From Ciona intestinalis (Eukaryota; Chordata; Ascidiacea; Phlebobranchia; Cionidae): a stretch of DNA of 64,000 nt. The notes below the pieces were generated by a model. The model saw only the letters and a list, made by a program, of their open reading frames with translations. It was not told the origin of the DNA and did not search any database. The stretch covers positions 4,021,027 through 4,085,026 of the forward strand of contig NC_020167.2 of NCBI RefSeq assembly GCF_000224145.3, written 5' to 3'. The stretch's first letter is position 1. The number at the start of each line of letters is the position of its first letter. Position numbers and translations under genes: made by a program. Of this stretch, positions 1 through 11,882 are shown one piece after another.

Positions 1-3000
1 CTCCGCTGCTGCTAATGAGGCGGGAAATGATCATCCGGATGCGTCTCAGGAAAATGAAGAAGCAACTCAGGAAGCCGATACCTTGGTAGGTGGTTGTTGG
101 GTAAAGTTTTTTGTCGTCACTTAACATTTCTTTATTTTTTCAGGAGATTACCCAGGGTTCGATGGCTAATGATGGGGAGCCACACGAGGACAGCAGAGAT
201 GTGAACATGGATGATGAAGACGAAGAGAATGAAGAGAATAACCGAGGAGAGGAGGGAGTGAGAGAAAGTGAGGAGCGAGGAGAGGAGGAAGATGACGAGG
301 ATGATGAAGATGAAGAGGAGAGAGAGAGCGATATGGATTTATCCGACTTTGAGCTCTGTCTTCCAGATAGCGATAGTGAATCAGCAGCAAGCAACGAGAC
401 TTACCAAGTCACTGTTAGTTTGTTTATTATATAAGAATTTTTATGATAAAAACTATGAATTACATAAAAAACATATTGATTTTGGGATAATTTTAGGTTT
501 TTTATGATAATTTCATGATTTTTATAATAATATTAGGATTTTTACAATAATACGGTTATTAGGATAGTTTTCATGATATTATCACGATTTCATCATGAAA
601 TAATTACAGAGATCGAGACGTCGTGATCATGAATCTCAAGATAAGGATGATGATGACAGTGAAGAGAATGATGAGGAAGATACGGACTCTGATCACTGGG
701 AAGATGAAGTTCCTCTTGAAAGGTGAGGATGCTTTATAACTTCTACAAATAAGAATCAAATTCATAATAAATTTTCTCTTATTAGTTAAATGATGGTTTT
801 ACTGTTTCAAACCACAAAAATGTGATATATATTGATCTCTTAAAAAAATATCTGACACTGCAGCATAACGGAGAAAAAGCTAGTTGCAGTATTTTAAAAT
901 CATTTAACAGTCATTTGTTAACTAAACTAATTCTTCTATTTAATTGTTATACCTACAAAGCCTATACCCGCTATACATAAAAAAAATCTGGAAGCAAAAT
1001 CTTAAAAAATTTCTATTTTTCACCAAGATTTTGTATTACCCCAGGCAAGCAACTCGTCAGTTGCGTGATCAAGCCCGTCAAGCCCCTCATGCAATGCAGT
1101 GGGCCATGGAAAGCAACTCAACTGCACGAATTAAGTCACCCAATAACGCAAGCGCAGCGTCGTCAAGCAGGGCCACTGGGGGTCTCTCTGGAGTCACAAG
1201 CCCCGTGATGTATTTCAATTCAAGATCTGTCGGACGTAGAGAAAATTTACAAAATGGTGAGTTCATATTTTTCCATTGTAATCTGAAACATCCCGAAAAG
1301 ATTCTAATTTTAAACAAAGGTAATATTATTGAGTTTTTCAGCCTGTTTTACAATTTCACTATAAACTGATACTAATATTATACAGATAGATAAGGATTCT
1401 TTGCTTACAACTTTAACAACAGCTTATAGCTGTTATTTACTTAGTCTCCAACTTGAAATTGGTTATTTAATACTGAATAGTAAATCGATTTAATCTAGAA
1501 TTTTTTGAACTTGTGTCCTTTACAATTTTACACATCTGCTAAAGTTTTTCAGATTACCATATAGGTAAAAATAACACCACCCTGACTTGAACAAAAAAGT
1601 TTCATAAAATTTACTTTTTTTCTTAATGTTACCCCACAAACTGCAGCTTATAACTCGGGGCTTGAAAATGTGCAAAGTTTTGTTCCTCATCTTAACATGA
1701 TCCTCCTCATCCTAGCATGATCCTCCTCATCTTAACATGATCCTCCTCATCTTAACATGATCCTCCTCATCCTAACATGATCTTCCTTATCCTAACATGA
1801 TCTTCCTTATCCTAACATGATCCTCCTCATCTTAACATGATCTTTCTAATCCTAACATGATCTTCCTCCAGCTTACATCAGCACCATCCTGGATCGGCAT
1901 CGAGCTTTAAACAATCGAGCCAAACCTGACGAAGCGCGACCCAACTCATCAGCCGTGACCAACGCACAACTTTCCCGCTTGTTCGGCATCTGCATGAGGG
2001 AAATATCCCACCTTGTATCCGTTCTAAGGAAGGGAGATTACTTATCTGAAGCCCCACTGTCCACAGTGCTTGAAATCTCATTCAAGGTACTTGTTTTTTA
2101 TCCCCGTCTGTTTTCATAATAATAACAAACTTTTAACAAAAAAAACTTGTTTTTTATTGTCACAAAAATAAACCTTGTTTTTTAACAAAAAAAAATGTTT
2201 TTTTTATTCTCCACAATAATAACAAACTGTCAACAGGAACACTGTGTGTAACCCAACAAATTAAAATCAAAATTTCTAAAATAAGTTTACCAAATTTCAT
2301 ACCATACTTGGGCCAACTATAACAAAATACCAGGTTAATGTTCCTTGCTCTATGAACATACAATAGAACACAATTCCTTTAAACTTTATCATCCATTTAA
2401 ACTTAATCATTCAATCAGCCATTCATTTTTTTAATATACCCTTATGTCTTACCAGGAATCAACAGAATTACGAAACTTCATTGAGCAGCGGACAGAAGCC
2501 ACGTGGCAATGGCTTCGTTCCGTGGTATCCGCCACGGAAGCACAGCTTCGTTACGGACAGGTTCTCTCAATTGCATCAAGTCCTGCCCACCCTGAACATC
2601 CAAACTATAAAAGTAAGTTTGTAAAACAATTACACTTACCTACAAAGTTCAACTATTTTCTTATATTCACAGGAGGTGAGGGGAAGAAAGCAAGAGATGT
2701 TGGCAGGCACAGCACCAATATGAGTGAAGAAACTGCAGCAAGACAGGTAACACCTCTATACCCAACAGTTCTGCATACTCAAGTCTTTTTATTTGTTGCC
2801 GTCATTTTTTTTATAAATTTGGTTTCAAATCCTTAAAAAACGTTACCAAATTTAAGATTAACTCTCGTTTCCAGGATTTTTTGTCTTACGCTTTATCACT
2901 GATGAGGTCGCACACGAATGAACATTCCGATCTTCTACCCATAGTAGATGTGAGTGCACTCAAGCATATAGCTTATGTTTTGGATGCTTACATTTTCTAC

Positions 3001-6000
3001 CTTCGTGGTTTGTCATATAAGAACACCGAGGGCAAAAAAACTGGCGATTCATCACGACACAGCATTTCTCTTGATATTGGGTAAGTTACAATTTTATTTT
3101 TTTATTTTTTCCAACTTTAAATATGGCTGTAAACAGAAACAAAAACGAAAATTGAAAAAGTACTTACAAATTTTAATAAAAAATACATTGTAAGATAATT
3201 TAGTGTAATTGAACAGAATAAAAATATTAACTTATGTAAAGTAAAAATAATCACAAAGTTTTCTAAAATATTTCGAACCTGGTCGGCTTTCTACATATTT
3301 TGTGTAGAAAGCCTCGAATTTACACATTTTTTTCCTAATATTCTTTTTTTGAGTATAAAAATTACCTGTTACTTAATTTTACTTAATAGAATACTTATTA
3401 AACTTTCCTTAATACACAGGTTATGGTTATTATATTTTATTTTTTATTCCATCTTATGATTTTGTAGTTATGACAACAGTGAAAATGATGAGGAAGATGA
3501 CGACTTCATGAACTTTCCGGGTGATCTTTACTCTGTTGCGATCCAACAAGATGCCTCGAGCACTAAGAGCACAGAAGACTCCTCATCAAGTCTTTCCCAA
3601 CCTCCGCAATCTTTCTTCCGAAGATCAGAGTCCATGGACTTCCTCGGGGAGAGTGAGATTCCAAATCTCTTCGAGGTGGTGATGCATTTTTGTATTGTTA
3701 ACCTAAAGTATCTAAAAATATTAAAAAAAAACTACTAAAAAAACTAAAAATTGACCTACTCATATTTCTAAGTGAAATTTTTATTATTTTTAAATGAGAA
3801 TTTTTTTTCAGATTCCTCTGCCAGTTGCTCTTCCTCTTGCTGAGAAGCCTCATCTTCTCCAACCAACTGCAAGGAAGGAAGATCTCTTCGGAAGACCCAG
3901 AATTGATTCCTCCCACTCTGCCACTTCATCCATGGGTCTCTCCTCTCGTGTTGCTTCTGTGAATGACGTAAATCAAGAAAAAGAGGAGAACAAGGATCAG
4001 TTATCGGAGGAGTCATCTAAGAAGAAACAGATCGTCGCTGAATCCTCCACTCTTGGCTCTTCCAACTTCTCTCCTGTTCTTGAATCAGTTGAATCTTCAT
4101 CAGTCGATCCGGAAACTCAATCCACATCCACCAGCATTCCTGGATCATCGGAGAACAACTCATCGGGAGTCAAATCCTCCATAGAAGAAAAGGAAGCTCC
4201 ATCCACATCAGATGATCCTACCTCCATCACTGGTAATCAAAAAACTACAAAAAAAGTACAAATAATATCAAACAATACAGAAAAAAAGAAAAAATAACAA
4301 AATCCCCTAATTTTAATTTTTCAATCCTTTAGATGCAAAAAAAACCTAATTTTAATTTTTCAATCCTTCAGATGCAATGATTGACACGGCACCAGATGCC
4401 ACAGTAACAGTTGATGTGACAACATATGAAGCAACTTCTATGGATCTAACTATGGAAGAGAATATGAAGAATAATTCATCTATGCAGGTACAATACTCCC
4501 TTTGAATAATGTCGGTTTACCTTACTTACAGTATAGTAATTGTAAATTGAAATTGTGGGTGATTATCTGGACAACCAGGTTGGAAAAATTCTGTTTAATG
4601 ATAGTTCCCCAGAACAAATACAGCCACAATGGTGGCAGTGCGAAAAAATATATTTTTGTCTTTTCAATTTTTGTTTGTTTTATTTTTCTTTAATTTTTTC
4701 TTAAATTTTTTTTTTTTAAATTTTCAGTTAAGTTTGTCAAGTAACCTGATGTCGGCTGATGTGGTTCTCCAGCAAAGTCGTTTAACGCTTGAATTGTTCA
4801 GTAAAGTTTTTCTTGAAGATGTTGGTGCAGAACCAAAGTCAATTCTTCATGAACTTGGTGGATTTGAGGTAAGTGAAAATAAAAGACGCTTAATATGAGA
4901 TAGTGGTTTTATTTTTATTGATTATCCGGCAATGCTCGTTGCTGCTACCTTTGTGGGCGTATGTGTCCTTGACTCCTTGGGCAAGACACTTAACGGCAAT
5001 TGCTCAAACCAAGTGGTCACTCATGGGTTGTTTATTTTCAGCCATTCATAAAAATTAAAAAATCAAAAATAAAGTCACTTACAAAGTAAATATATGGTAA
5101 AAATTACATTGCATTATGGGTATATGTGTATGTTCCGTAAGATATTATGTTTAATATTGTTAATATTATAAATTTAAAAAACTGGTTAGAAAATGTAATA
5201 TTATTTGGTGGGTTCTAGGTTATTAAAATTTTTAATATACAAGCAAGTGAGTTTTCTGATATAAAATTGTCCTTTATAATTAAGTAAATTTTTCTACCTA
5301 TTTATTTCCATAATAATGTCATACTCAAACACAGGTTCGGGAATCGAAGTTCAGGAAAATGATGGAGAAATTGCGAACCGGTCATTCCATCGACCTCCAG
5401 CTAAATGTTGAGCGGCCGAGGGATTCTCTCATCCGGCAAACTTTCAAACAGCTTAACCAACATTTTAAGAGGAGATGTGGATCTTCACAGCCTATGGCAG
5501 TGGTCAGGGTATGTTTAAATAAAAACTTACGGCTATATTTATATTTTGCTTGAGCTGTAATAATAATAATGTTGTAATAACAATAATAACTATTTAAATT
5601 TTGGCCCTCTTCAGATTTTTTTGAGTTGTAATAATAATATGTTGTAATAATTTACACTTAGTTGGAAGAAACTAAGCATGGTTGCTATACCTAGCAAACA
5701 AACAAGTCATTTATGTTTAATTATTTAATATTAAGTTAAACTTCTAATATAATCAAAACGCTTAATTGTCTTTTTTGAGTAAAAAACACATAGATTAACA
5801 ATCATGTCTATGTATGTTGTAAAGTCATAAAGCAAATCTGGTCAAAACTGTGTGATAAATTCTTTAATTTTATAAGAAATTATTAATTTACTCCAATTTA
5901 TATTTCTTGCTTACAATGTATTTCATGTTAACTAGTCCCTTTGTCAATAAGAAAGCTTGTGCTCTAAACTGAAATCCTATAGTCTTAATCTTACCCAATA

Positions 6001-9000
6001 AACAAAACTATAATTACTTACTGTTTTGGCAGGTAAAAGTTATCTTCAAAAATGAACCAGGTGAAGGGACAGGAGTAGCTCGTAGTTTTTACACAGCTAT
6101 TTGTGAGGCTTTGCTCTCTTCTGAGAGGTTGCCACTTATGGATGGTGTGCTGCCGGGCAAGCCAGCGCGCATGAGTGCTACCACTATGCACCCCATGCTC
6201 GTGGCGAGACTTTATAAAAGTGAGCGTGAAAGGGAACAAAGAACAAGGACAGGTTAGTTGGGTTGGTGGATTGGTATTAAGTATATGTGGACATTCCACA
6301 GTGGAATTGACTGTATTTAGGATAATATGGAAAGCTATATCTGAATCAAATTATATTAAATAATTCTTTATTTTAGTAGACCATTTTTCTAAATTCCTCG
6401 TCTCGTGGTGTGCCTTGCCAAAAAACCAACCCATATAGAATAGAATAATGCATATAGAGGGTTTGCAATTTGGCATTTTTGTTCGTTTTTCCACCGAAAA
6501 ATATTATCAACAATTGTTACGGATTAATTGTTTTGGTTGATTCAAGTTTGCTGATTGTAACAAAGACATTTTAAATTTTCGAAAATTACCGGAAAGATTA
6601 TTTGTTACAATTTTGCGACAAATGCTAAATTAGATTTATCTGCAAACTGGATGCCTTCTCACAAGCCAAAGCTTCTCTACCTCTGATATAAACAACTCAA
6701 ACTTATTCATATTTTAAACCAGGTTCCCCTTCAAGTGGGGGTATGGGCACCACAAACCTGAGGTCGTATTTATCTGCAAGGTACAGGGAGAGAAATGCCG
6801 GGGGTCGAAGGGTATTCACCACTTCTGGACCCACACCTCTGCTACTCTCTGCCCCACCGTACTTTAAAAAATCATCTTCAAGGGGTAAGCAAGTACTTTT
6901 GTTAGTATTTATATGTTTAAACTGCTTTATCACTGCTTGTAGTTAAATATAAATTCAAATTATTAAAGAGGGTATATGTTTTTGTTACCTACTTCTTGAG
7001 ATGGTTATGTAAATGTTGTGTAAACAATATGTGTAACTGATCAAAACAATTCCATTTTGGCAAAAAAATCCATTTTATTAAAAACCAACACTTTGTCTGC
7101 CATGCAGTGAGACTTTCCCGTGTTTTTGCCCCAAAATTAAGGTGTAAACATAAAAAAAGGAGTTTCCATTATCACAGCGAACCGAGCATACGAGCGCAGC
7201 AAACAAGCAATTGGTGAAAGACTTTATCCAAAAGTGATGGCAATACACCCTGTGTGGGTGCCAAAGATTACTGGAATGCTCTTGGGTAAATATTAAATAA
7301 CATTCATCCTGAAATAATAAAACCAAGCTTATGCAATTTCCCTATTTTAAAACTCAAAATGTAAATTTTTCTTTTTTATAACTCAAAATGTAATTAAAAC
7401 TTAAAATGAAATTTCCTTATTTTAAAACTTTTTTTCCAGTAAAAACTCATAAATATATAAAGTGTAAAAGCTTAACATAACACAAATGTATGTCTTGTTT
7501 CAACCACTGATAACAATGCATCACTTTCTGTTTACACCATATATTCCGACAGGCCTCCCAGCCTATGAGCTCTTATTGCTGCTAAGAAGTGAACGCAACC
7601 TCTACGACCGAGTTCACCAAGCTGCAAGTCTTCTGGATGAAGTCCATTATGACCCTTTACAAGATGATAATGCTGGCGGTACCACTACCACTACTGGCAG
7701 GCAAGAGTCAGCCGCTGGCCAGGGTAGCAGGCCTGGTAGCGCAACAGGGGAATCCCGTAATGATAGTAAATTAGAGGAAAAGAAAGCATTGGATAAGAAG
7801 GGTGAGTTATCTGTTAAGTATAGTAGTTTTTGTATAGTACTGTGGGGTAATATGGGACACCTTTTGCAAGTAAAATACAAATATCCTGACAATTAACAGC
7901 GGTATGTGAGAGTTGTGAGCATACGGTTTTGCAATTTTTTTATGTTCTTTCTTTACTACCAAATGCAAATAGAAAATAGAATGAAAAGGTGTCCCATCTA
8001 CCCCACCCTAGACCCCACTAAATTACTGTATTGTGTGTTTTTTTCTTATAAAGTTAAGGCAATAAAAATAACTCCCTGGTAGCATATCAATTATGTTTAA
8101 CAATTTTATATCTGTAATTGTAATTTGAGTGTGCTTTTATATCTTGACAATAGGCATATTTTTTTCTGTGTTTGTAGAAAACTCAATCTAAATTTTAAGT
8201 CTGGTCTAGGTCTTCAGTGCCAAAAGAGCTCTAAGAATTCTACATATAGCATATATTGCCGCTATAAAATAGCATTAAAATAGCAGCAATATACGATTAT
8301 ATGCTGTGTGTATAGCTCTTCTCTTTTCTGGCACTGAAGACGCATTGTAACTGTATCTGTCGTAGCAGCAATAGATTAGGTAATCTCAAAATGAAATATT
8401 TGTCCTCACAGGAGAGGAAGCATCTGTGAATGAGGAGGTGGATGGAGGTCCTCCACTCTTCTTCCAGCCAGGTAAAAGAGGGATGTACGCTCCTACATCA
8501 TGGGGGGAGATGACAGACACACGTTTGAACGCGTATCGTAACGTGGGTCGTATCTTGGGGTTATGTCTGCTACAAAACGAACTATCCCCACTACCACTGT
8601 GCCGACATGTGCTTAAAGTTATTCTGAATAGAAAAGTAAGTTTTTTAGGGTTTTATTATTAGTTGTGTTACCTACAATGATGTTTCTGTTTCATTTGTTT
8701 AAGTTGTCATATAGACTAAAGTTAAAAAGTCTCGCAGAATGACAGATTAAATTTTGGTTTAAAAATATACCATAATTTTTGCCCGAAAATCAGTTTTTGG
8801 AAATTTTTATTTCTGTAGAAATAGTTGCAGAGCAAACAGTTAGATTTGAAACTCAGTGCTTTTAAATTGATTCAAATTTACACTATGCCATTAACGCGCG
8901 TTTCCGGAGAGTATCAGTTCTAGGAAAATACATTATGCCTGTAGCAATAGCAGCAAAAGAAGCAGTTCAATTGGTTTGCTTTGCAAAGTACCTTAAAAGA

Positions 9001-11737
9001 TCGTTTGTGCGCTACGCACCAACTGTGACATAATCTAAAAAAAATTCCCTACTCAGGTCAACTGGCATGACCTCGCATTTTTTGATCCGACCTTGTACGA
9101 AAGTTTGCGTCAGTTAGTTTTGGACGGGGAGTCTGAGGACGGTGGTGTGTTGGATGCGTTGGAACTTACATTCTCTGTCGATCTTCAACCAGAAGAAGGC
9201 GGTCAGCAGGTGAGTTGTGACGTCACAAACGTGTATATGACGTCATTTTGAGCACTACGGGGCGTTTGCTCATACGTAGTATTTAGTTATTGTTTAAATG
9301 GGGTCGTAATTTTCAGGTGTCTCTAATACCCGACGGTGACGCAATTCCTGTCACCAAGTCCAACGTGAGAGATTACGTGCGCAGGTACGCCCTCCAGCGA
9401 ATGCTTGTTTGCTGCAAAAAGCCATTGGAAAAAGTAGGATTTGAGTTTTTATTATATATGATAACGTTTCTTCTTTTTTAAGATTAGATTTAGAAATTTT
9501 ATTTTATGTATTCTTAAAAACGGAGATATTGGCGCAATACGTATTTTAATTCGATCGTGACGCAGTTACATGGCATATTACATTAGCACGTATTGACCTA
9601 TTTGCATTGAAACTGCCTCTTTCTCAGCATTATATAATCCACTAACTTTTGATCGCGTTCCAAGTTTTAGAAAATAGCAACCTTTTTATAATTACCACCG
9701 CATGCCTTCGTTAGATCGGGCCTGGGGCAAAAAATTCGTTCTGTGGCTGTACCAGTCGGTACTGAAGAGGCCTAACGTTTGAAACCGGTTTCCAGGGGCT
9801 AAAATTGTCGAGTTAATTGAATAAATTGTGGGTTGCATTTGCACTTTAAAAATTGTTGTTACCGAGCCAAGGGAAGACACTTTATTGTTTAAAACTTCTA
9901 AAATAAGTTTTTTTTTCTCAATTATTTCAAATGCATTTTAAATTGGTCATTTTTCAATCACATTAATATTCCAAATGCGCATTTGGCCTGACATATAATG
10001 TTCCCAACATTTTAACGGCGTTGCATAGTTTTGTTGTGTACAATTTTCCGTGGTCTACATGTTCTTTAAATGGTCTGCATTTTGTTTAAATATAAATAAT
10101 ATTGGAAAAAAAACTCAAAGAAATAAATTTATCCTGTAAGCACATTCGTTAGCAACGTTTTGTATAATTGGTATTTAAATAGAAATAATATTGAAAAAAC
10201 CTCGTTAAAGTGATTTTATCACCTTTGCTTAGCGACTTCACGTTTCTTTAAATAAATAAATGTAATGAATGAATGAATGAATGAATGAATGAATGTAATA
10301 AATGTAACTTACTTTATCCTCGCGTGGCCGAAAGACGACATTCGTTATAACACGGGCGTGCACCTCATGCCAGCCTACGAGTTACGATATTTGTTACTTT
10401 GTGGGCAGGTAACTACATTCGCCGTTATATCATATCAGTATAACAGCATCCCCCGAAAGCATGTTCCAGCGATACATTTATTCTCCACTTACTTAACCAC
10501 AGATAAGACAAGGTGTCTACGATGTGTTGCCCAAATCTGCCCTGCAGTCAATCACGGCTGAAGACCTTCGCTTGTTGGCGAACGGCTGCGGCCACGTTGG
10601 CGTCCATACATTAATCAGCTACACACTATTCAACGACGAAAGTGGAAAAAATGGTTAGTTATTTATTAGTTATTTTTGAATTTGATTTAAACCGCGCAAA
10701 ATTGATGAAATTATCAGTAATAGATTTCTCACGCTTCTAGTTATTACTAATTTAAACAAACTGCTGATCGAGTCGTGAAGGTTTTGGGCCGTTTTGGTAA
10801 CGCAATACGTTCTGAGTCTTAGCATAATATGGCTAACTCCTGCCCAATTCCCAAGCCCTGGGCATGCCTAGTCATTGGCAGGACAAAATTTATAGAACAT
10901 TACAAAGAAAATATTTGGTAAAATATCGTCGTTTTGCATATTTCTATTGCATCGTTGTTAAGCTAACACAGTTTAAACAAAACCTGTTTGAGGTTGTTTA
11001 AAACATCTCATGTTTCCCGTTGTTCAGTTTATTGTGATTAGACATACGTACATTTTAACGCAGCGCAATTTAAGAAACACGAAAAGACTAGACGTTGAAC
11101 CGAATGACTGTGTTTGATAAAATGCAAAAGAAAATAAATAGTTTCTTATCTAGACATGGTGTCTTAGTACGGCACGGTATGCTTCTTAATTAAACTGCAT
11201 GCTCATAGATTTGGTTGTGCCAGTAACTGAGCTACTGACGCATTACTCGCTTTTAATAAACCGATCAAACACGATCAGGATATTCGGGTATTATGTGCTA
11301 AAGGTATCCCGTCTTTCCCCACACTGCTATAATAATTGAAAGATGGCTAAATCCCATACGACCTAGGTACATCTGCCGAAAAACTTACTCAATTCAAGCG
11401 CTGGTTTTGGTCGGTGGTTGACCGCTTCAGCGCAGTTGAGAGGCAGGAACTTCTTTATTTCTGGACCGGATCCCCCGCTCTTCCAGCAAGCGAGGATGGA
11501 TTTCAGCCCATGCCTACGATCACCATACGACCTCCAGACGACCACCACTTACCTACTGCCAATACTTGCATATCTCGCCTGTATGTTCCACTATATTCAT
11601 CGAGGTAAAGTACTTCGTTTCTGCGCTGTCGTCTTTTAAGAAAAAACGAATTCTTATAAAATTGTTTTCGTTGCAGGAAAATTCTTCGGCACAAGCTCGG
11701 CATTGCCATAAAGACAAAGAATTTCGGTTTCGTCTGA
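1..11737 (+). CDS. UBR5: E3 ubiquitin-protein ligase UBR5, C-terminal part (5' end outside window)
   Basis: UBR5 is a HECT-class E3 ligase that transfers ubiquitin through a catalytic cysteine. I read 23 exons: 1-85, 144-407, 610-722, 1045-1256, 1872-2086, 2456-2612, 2673-2746, 2875-3080, 3468-3675, 3812-4232, 4372-4487, 4728-4868, 5335-5508, 6033-6252, 6723-6884, 7178-7285, 7553-7801, 8412-8635, 9057-9209, 9317-9433, 10503-10653, 11367-11604 and 11677-11737. All phases agree and give about 1355 residues; the human protein has about 2800. Visible landmarks are an acidic Glu/Asp tract (144-407), the family segment [15 protein letters not shown] (exon from 3812), an MLLE/PABC domain (7178-7801, [18 protein letters not shown]) and a HECT domain (8412-11737). 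The HECT domain includes [18 protein letters not shown]; its Cys codon at 11567-11569 is the expected catalytic residue. The protein ends in KTKNFGFV, as in vertebrate UBR5. The UBR box and UBA domain would lie upstream of the window. Confidence 0.96.
1681..1871 (+). repeat. 20-bp minisatellite ending at a UBR5 splice acceptor
   Basis: Nine 20-bp units plus a partial one run from 1681 to 1871. Each resembles TCCTCCTCATCCTAACATGA. A unit contains a CTAAC branch-point-like core and a pyrimidine run. The last partial unit, TCTTCCTCCAG, is itself the acceptor of the exon starting at 1872. Confidence 0.9.
4306..4376 (+). repeat. 39-bp-period duplication of a UBR5 splice acceptor
   Basis: A segment of about 32 bp occurs twice (4306-4337 and 4345-4376). 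Each copy carries the pyrimidine tract and an acceptor: TCCTTTAG at 4325-4332 and TCCTTCAG at 4364-4371. The second acceptor continues the reading frame. Use of the first would read GAT GCA AAA AAA ACC TAA and stop. Confidence 0.85.
4915..5100 (+). repeat. SINE fragment in UBR5 intron
   Basis: The stretch shares TTTGTGGGCGTATGTGTCCT, the GGGCAAGACACTTAACGG block, the CCA-GTGGTCACTCATGGGTTG block and a TCAGCCAT tail with repeats near 15700, 28800 and 29870. The tRNA-like head is not evident here, so this is a truncated copy. Confidence 0.7.
7833..8012 (+). mobile_element. TA-flanked MITE, copy a (forward)
   Basis: Ends are inverted: TATAGTACTGTGGGGTAATA with ATGGGACACC at the left, and GGTGTCCCATCTACCCCACC at the right. 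The internal part shares the ACTACCAAATG...GAAAATAGAATG block with the other copies listed here. It lies in UBR5 between exons ending 7801 and starting 8412. The TA flanks suggest mobilisation by a Tc1/mariner-type transposase. There is no ORF in it. Confidence 0.8.
8209..8341 (+). mobile_element. Palindromic fold-back element in UBR5 intron
   Basis: The left end GTCTTCAGTGCCAAAAGAGC is answered by CTTTTCTGGCACTGAAGAC at the right end. The middle is also partly palindromic (GCATATATTGC... GCAATATACGATTATATGC), so the 133 bases could fold into one long hairpin. It is distinct in sequence from the TA-flanked MITE family and has no coding content. Confidence 0.75.
9218..9245 (+). promoter_or_regulatory. 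Two TGACGTCA (CRE/ATF-type) palindromes in UBR5 intron
   Basis: TGACGTCA occurs at 9218-9225 and again at 9238-9245, just after the splice donor at 9210. The 8-bp palindrome is the consensus site of CREB/ATF bZIP factors. Whether it is used is not shown by sequence. Confidence 0.35.
9434..10502 (+). other. UBR5 intron without recognised features
   Basis: This 1.07-kb intron joins KKPLEK to [11 protein letters not shown] in the HECT domain. Apart from an ATGA microsatellite near its 3' half I see nothing in it. An open frame at 10289-10561 has no family resemblance and is skipped by the splice that keeps HECT intact. Confidence 0.7.
10264..10295 (+). repeat. (ATGA)n microsatellite
   Basis: About seven perfect ATGA/GAAT units occur in the UBR5 intron. 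Confidence 0.9.
11266..11332 (+). mobile_element. MITE fragment, copy b (right end only, reverse)
   Basis: The sequence runs from AAACACGATCAGGATATTCG through AAGGTATCCCGTCTTTCCCC to a terminal GCTATA. This matches the right half of reverse-oriented copies such as the one ending at 60797. The left end is missing. Confidence 0.6.
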
Positions 11738-11779
11738 TGACGTCGTAACCAATATGACGTCAACACTTACATGACGTCA
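11738..11779 (+). promoter_or_regulatory. Three TGACGTC motifs at exact 17-bp spacing
   Basis: TGACGTCG at 11738-11745, TGACGTCA at 11755-11762 and TGACGTCA at 11772-11779 start 17 bases apart. The first begins one base after the UBR5 stop. The motif is the CREB/ATF palindrome. The cluster sits in the UBR5 3' UTR about 1.3 kb upstream of the next gene's start codon. A regulatory role is inference; it may simply be a short tandem repeat. Confidence 0.4.
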
Positions 11780-11876
11780 TTAATGTTGTTGGAAATTCTC
11801 TTCACATCAAAAGTTCGTTCCAGGAAAAAAACTGTTTTTGTTAAAATCGCCCACTTGAAATTTCACGGAGTGGAAC

Positions 11877-11882
11877 AATAAA
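11877..11882 (+). terminator. Polyadenylation signal of UBR5
   Basis: AATAAA lies 140 bases downstream of the UBR5 stop codon (11735-11737). It is the first such hexamer after the stop. Confidence 0.6.

Noticed and set aside
140-394. Ser-rich open frame on the minus strand
   Set aside because: It is the antisense of the Glu/Asp-rich UBR5 exon; no independent support.
10289-10561. Open frame of 90 codons with a [13 protein letters not shown] stretch before a GT
   Set aside because: It lies in the UBR5 intron; joining 9433 to 10503 gives an uninterrupted HECT alignment without it.
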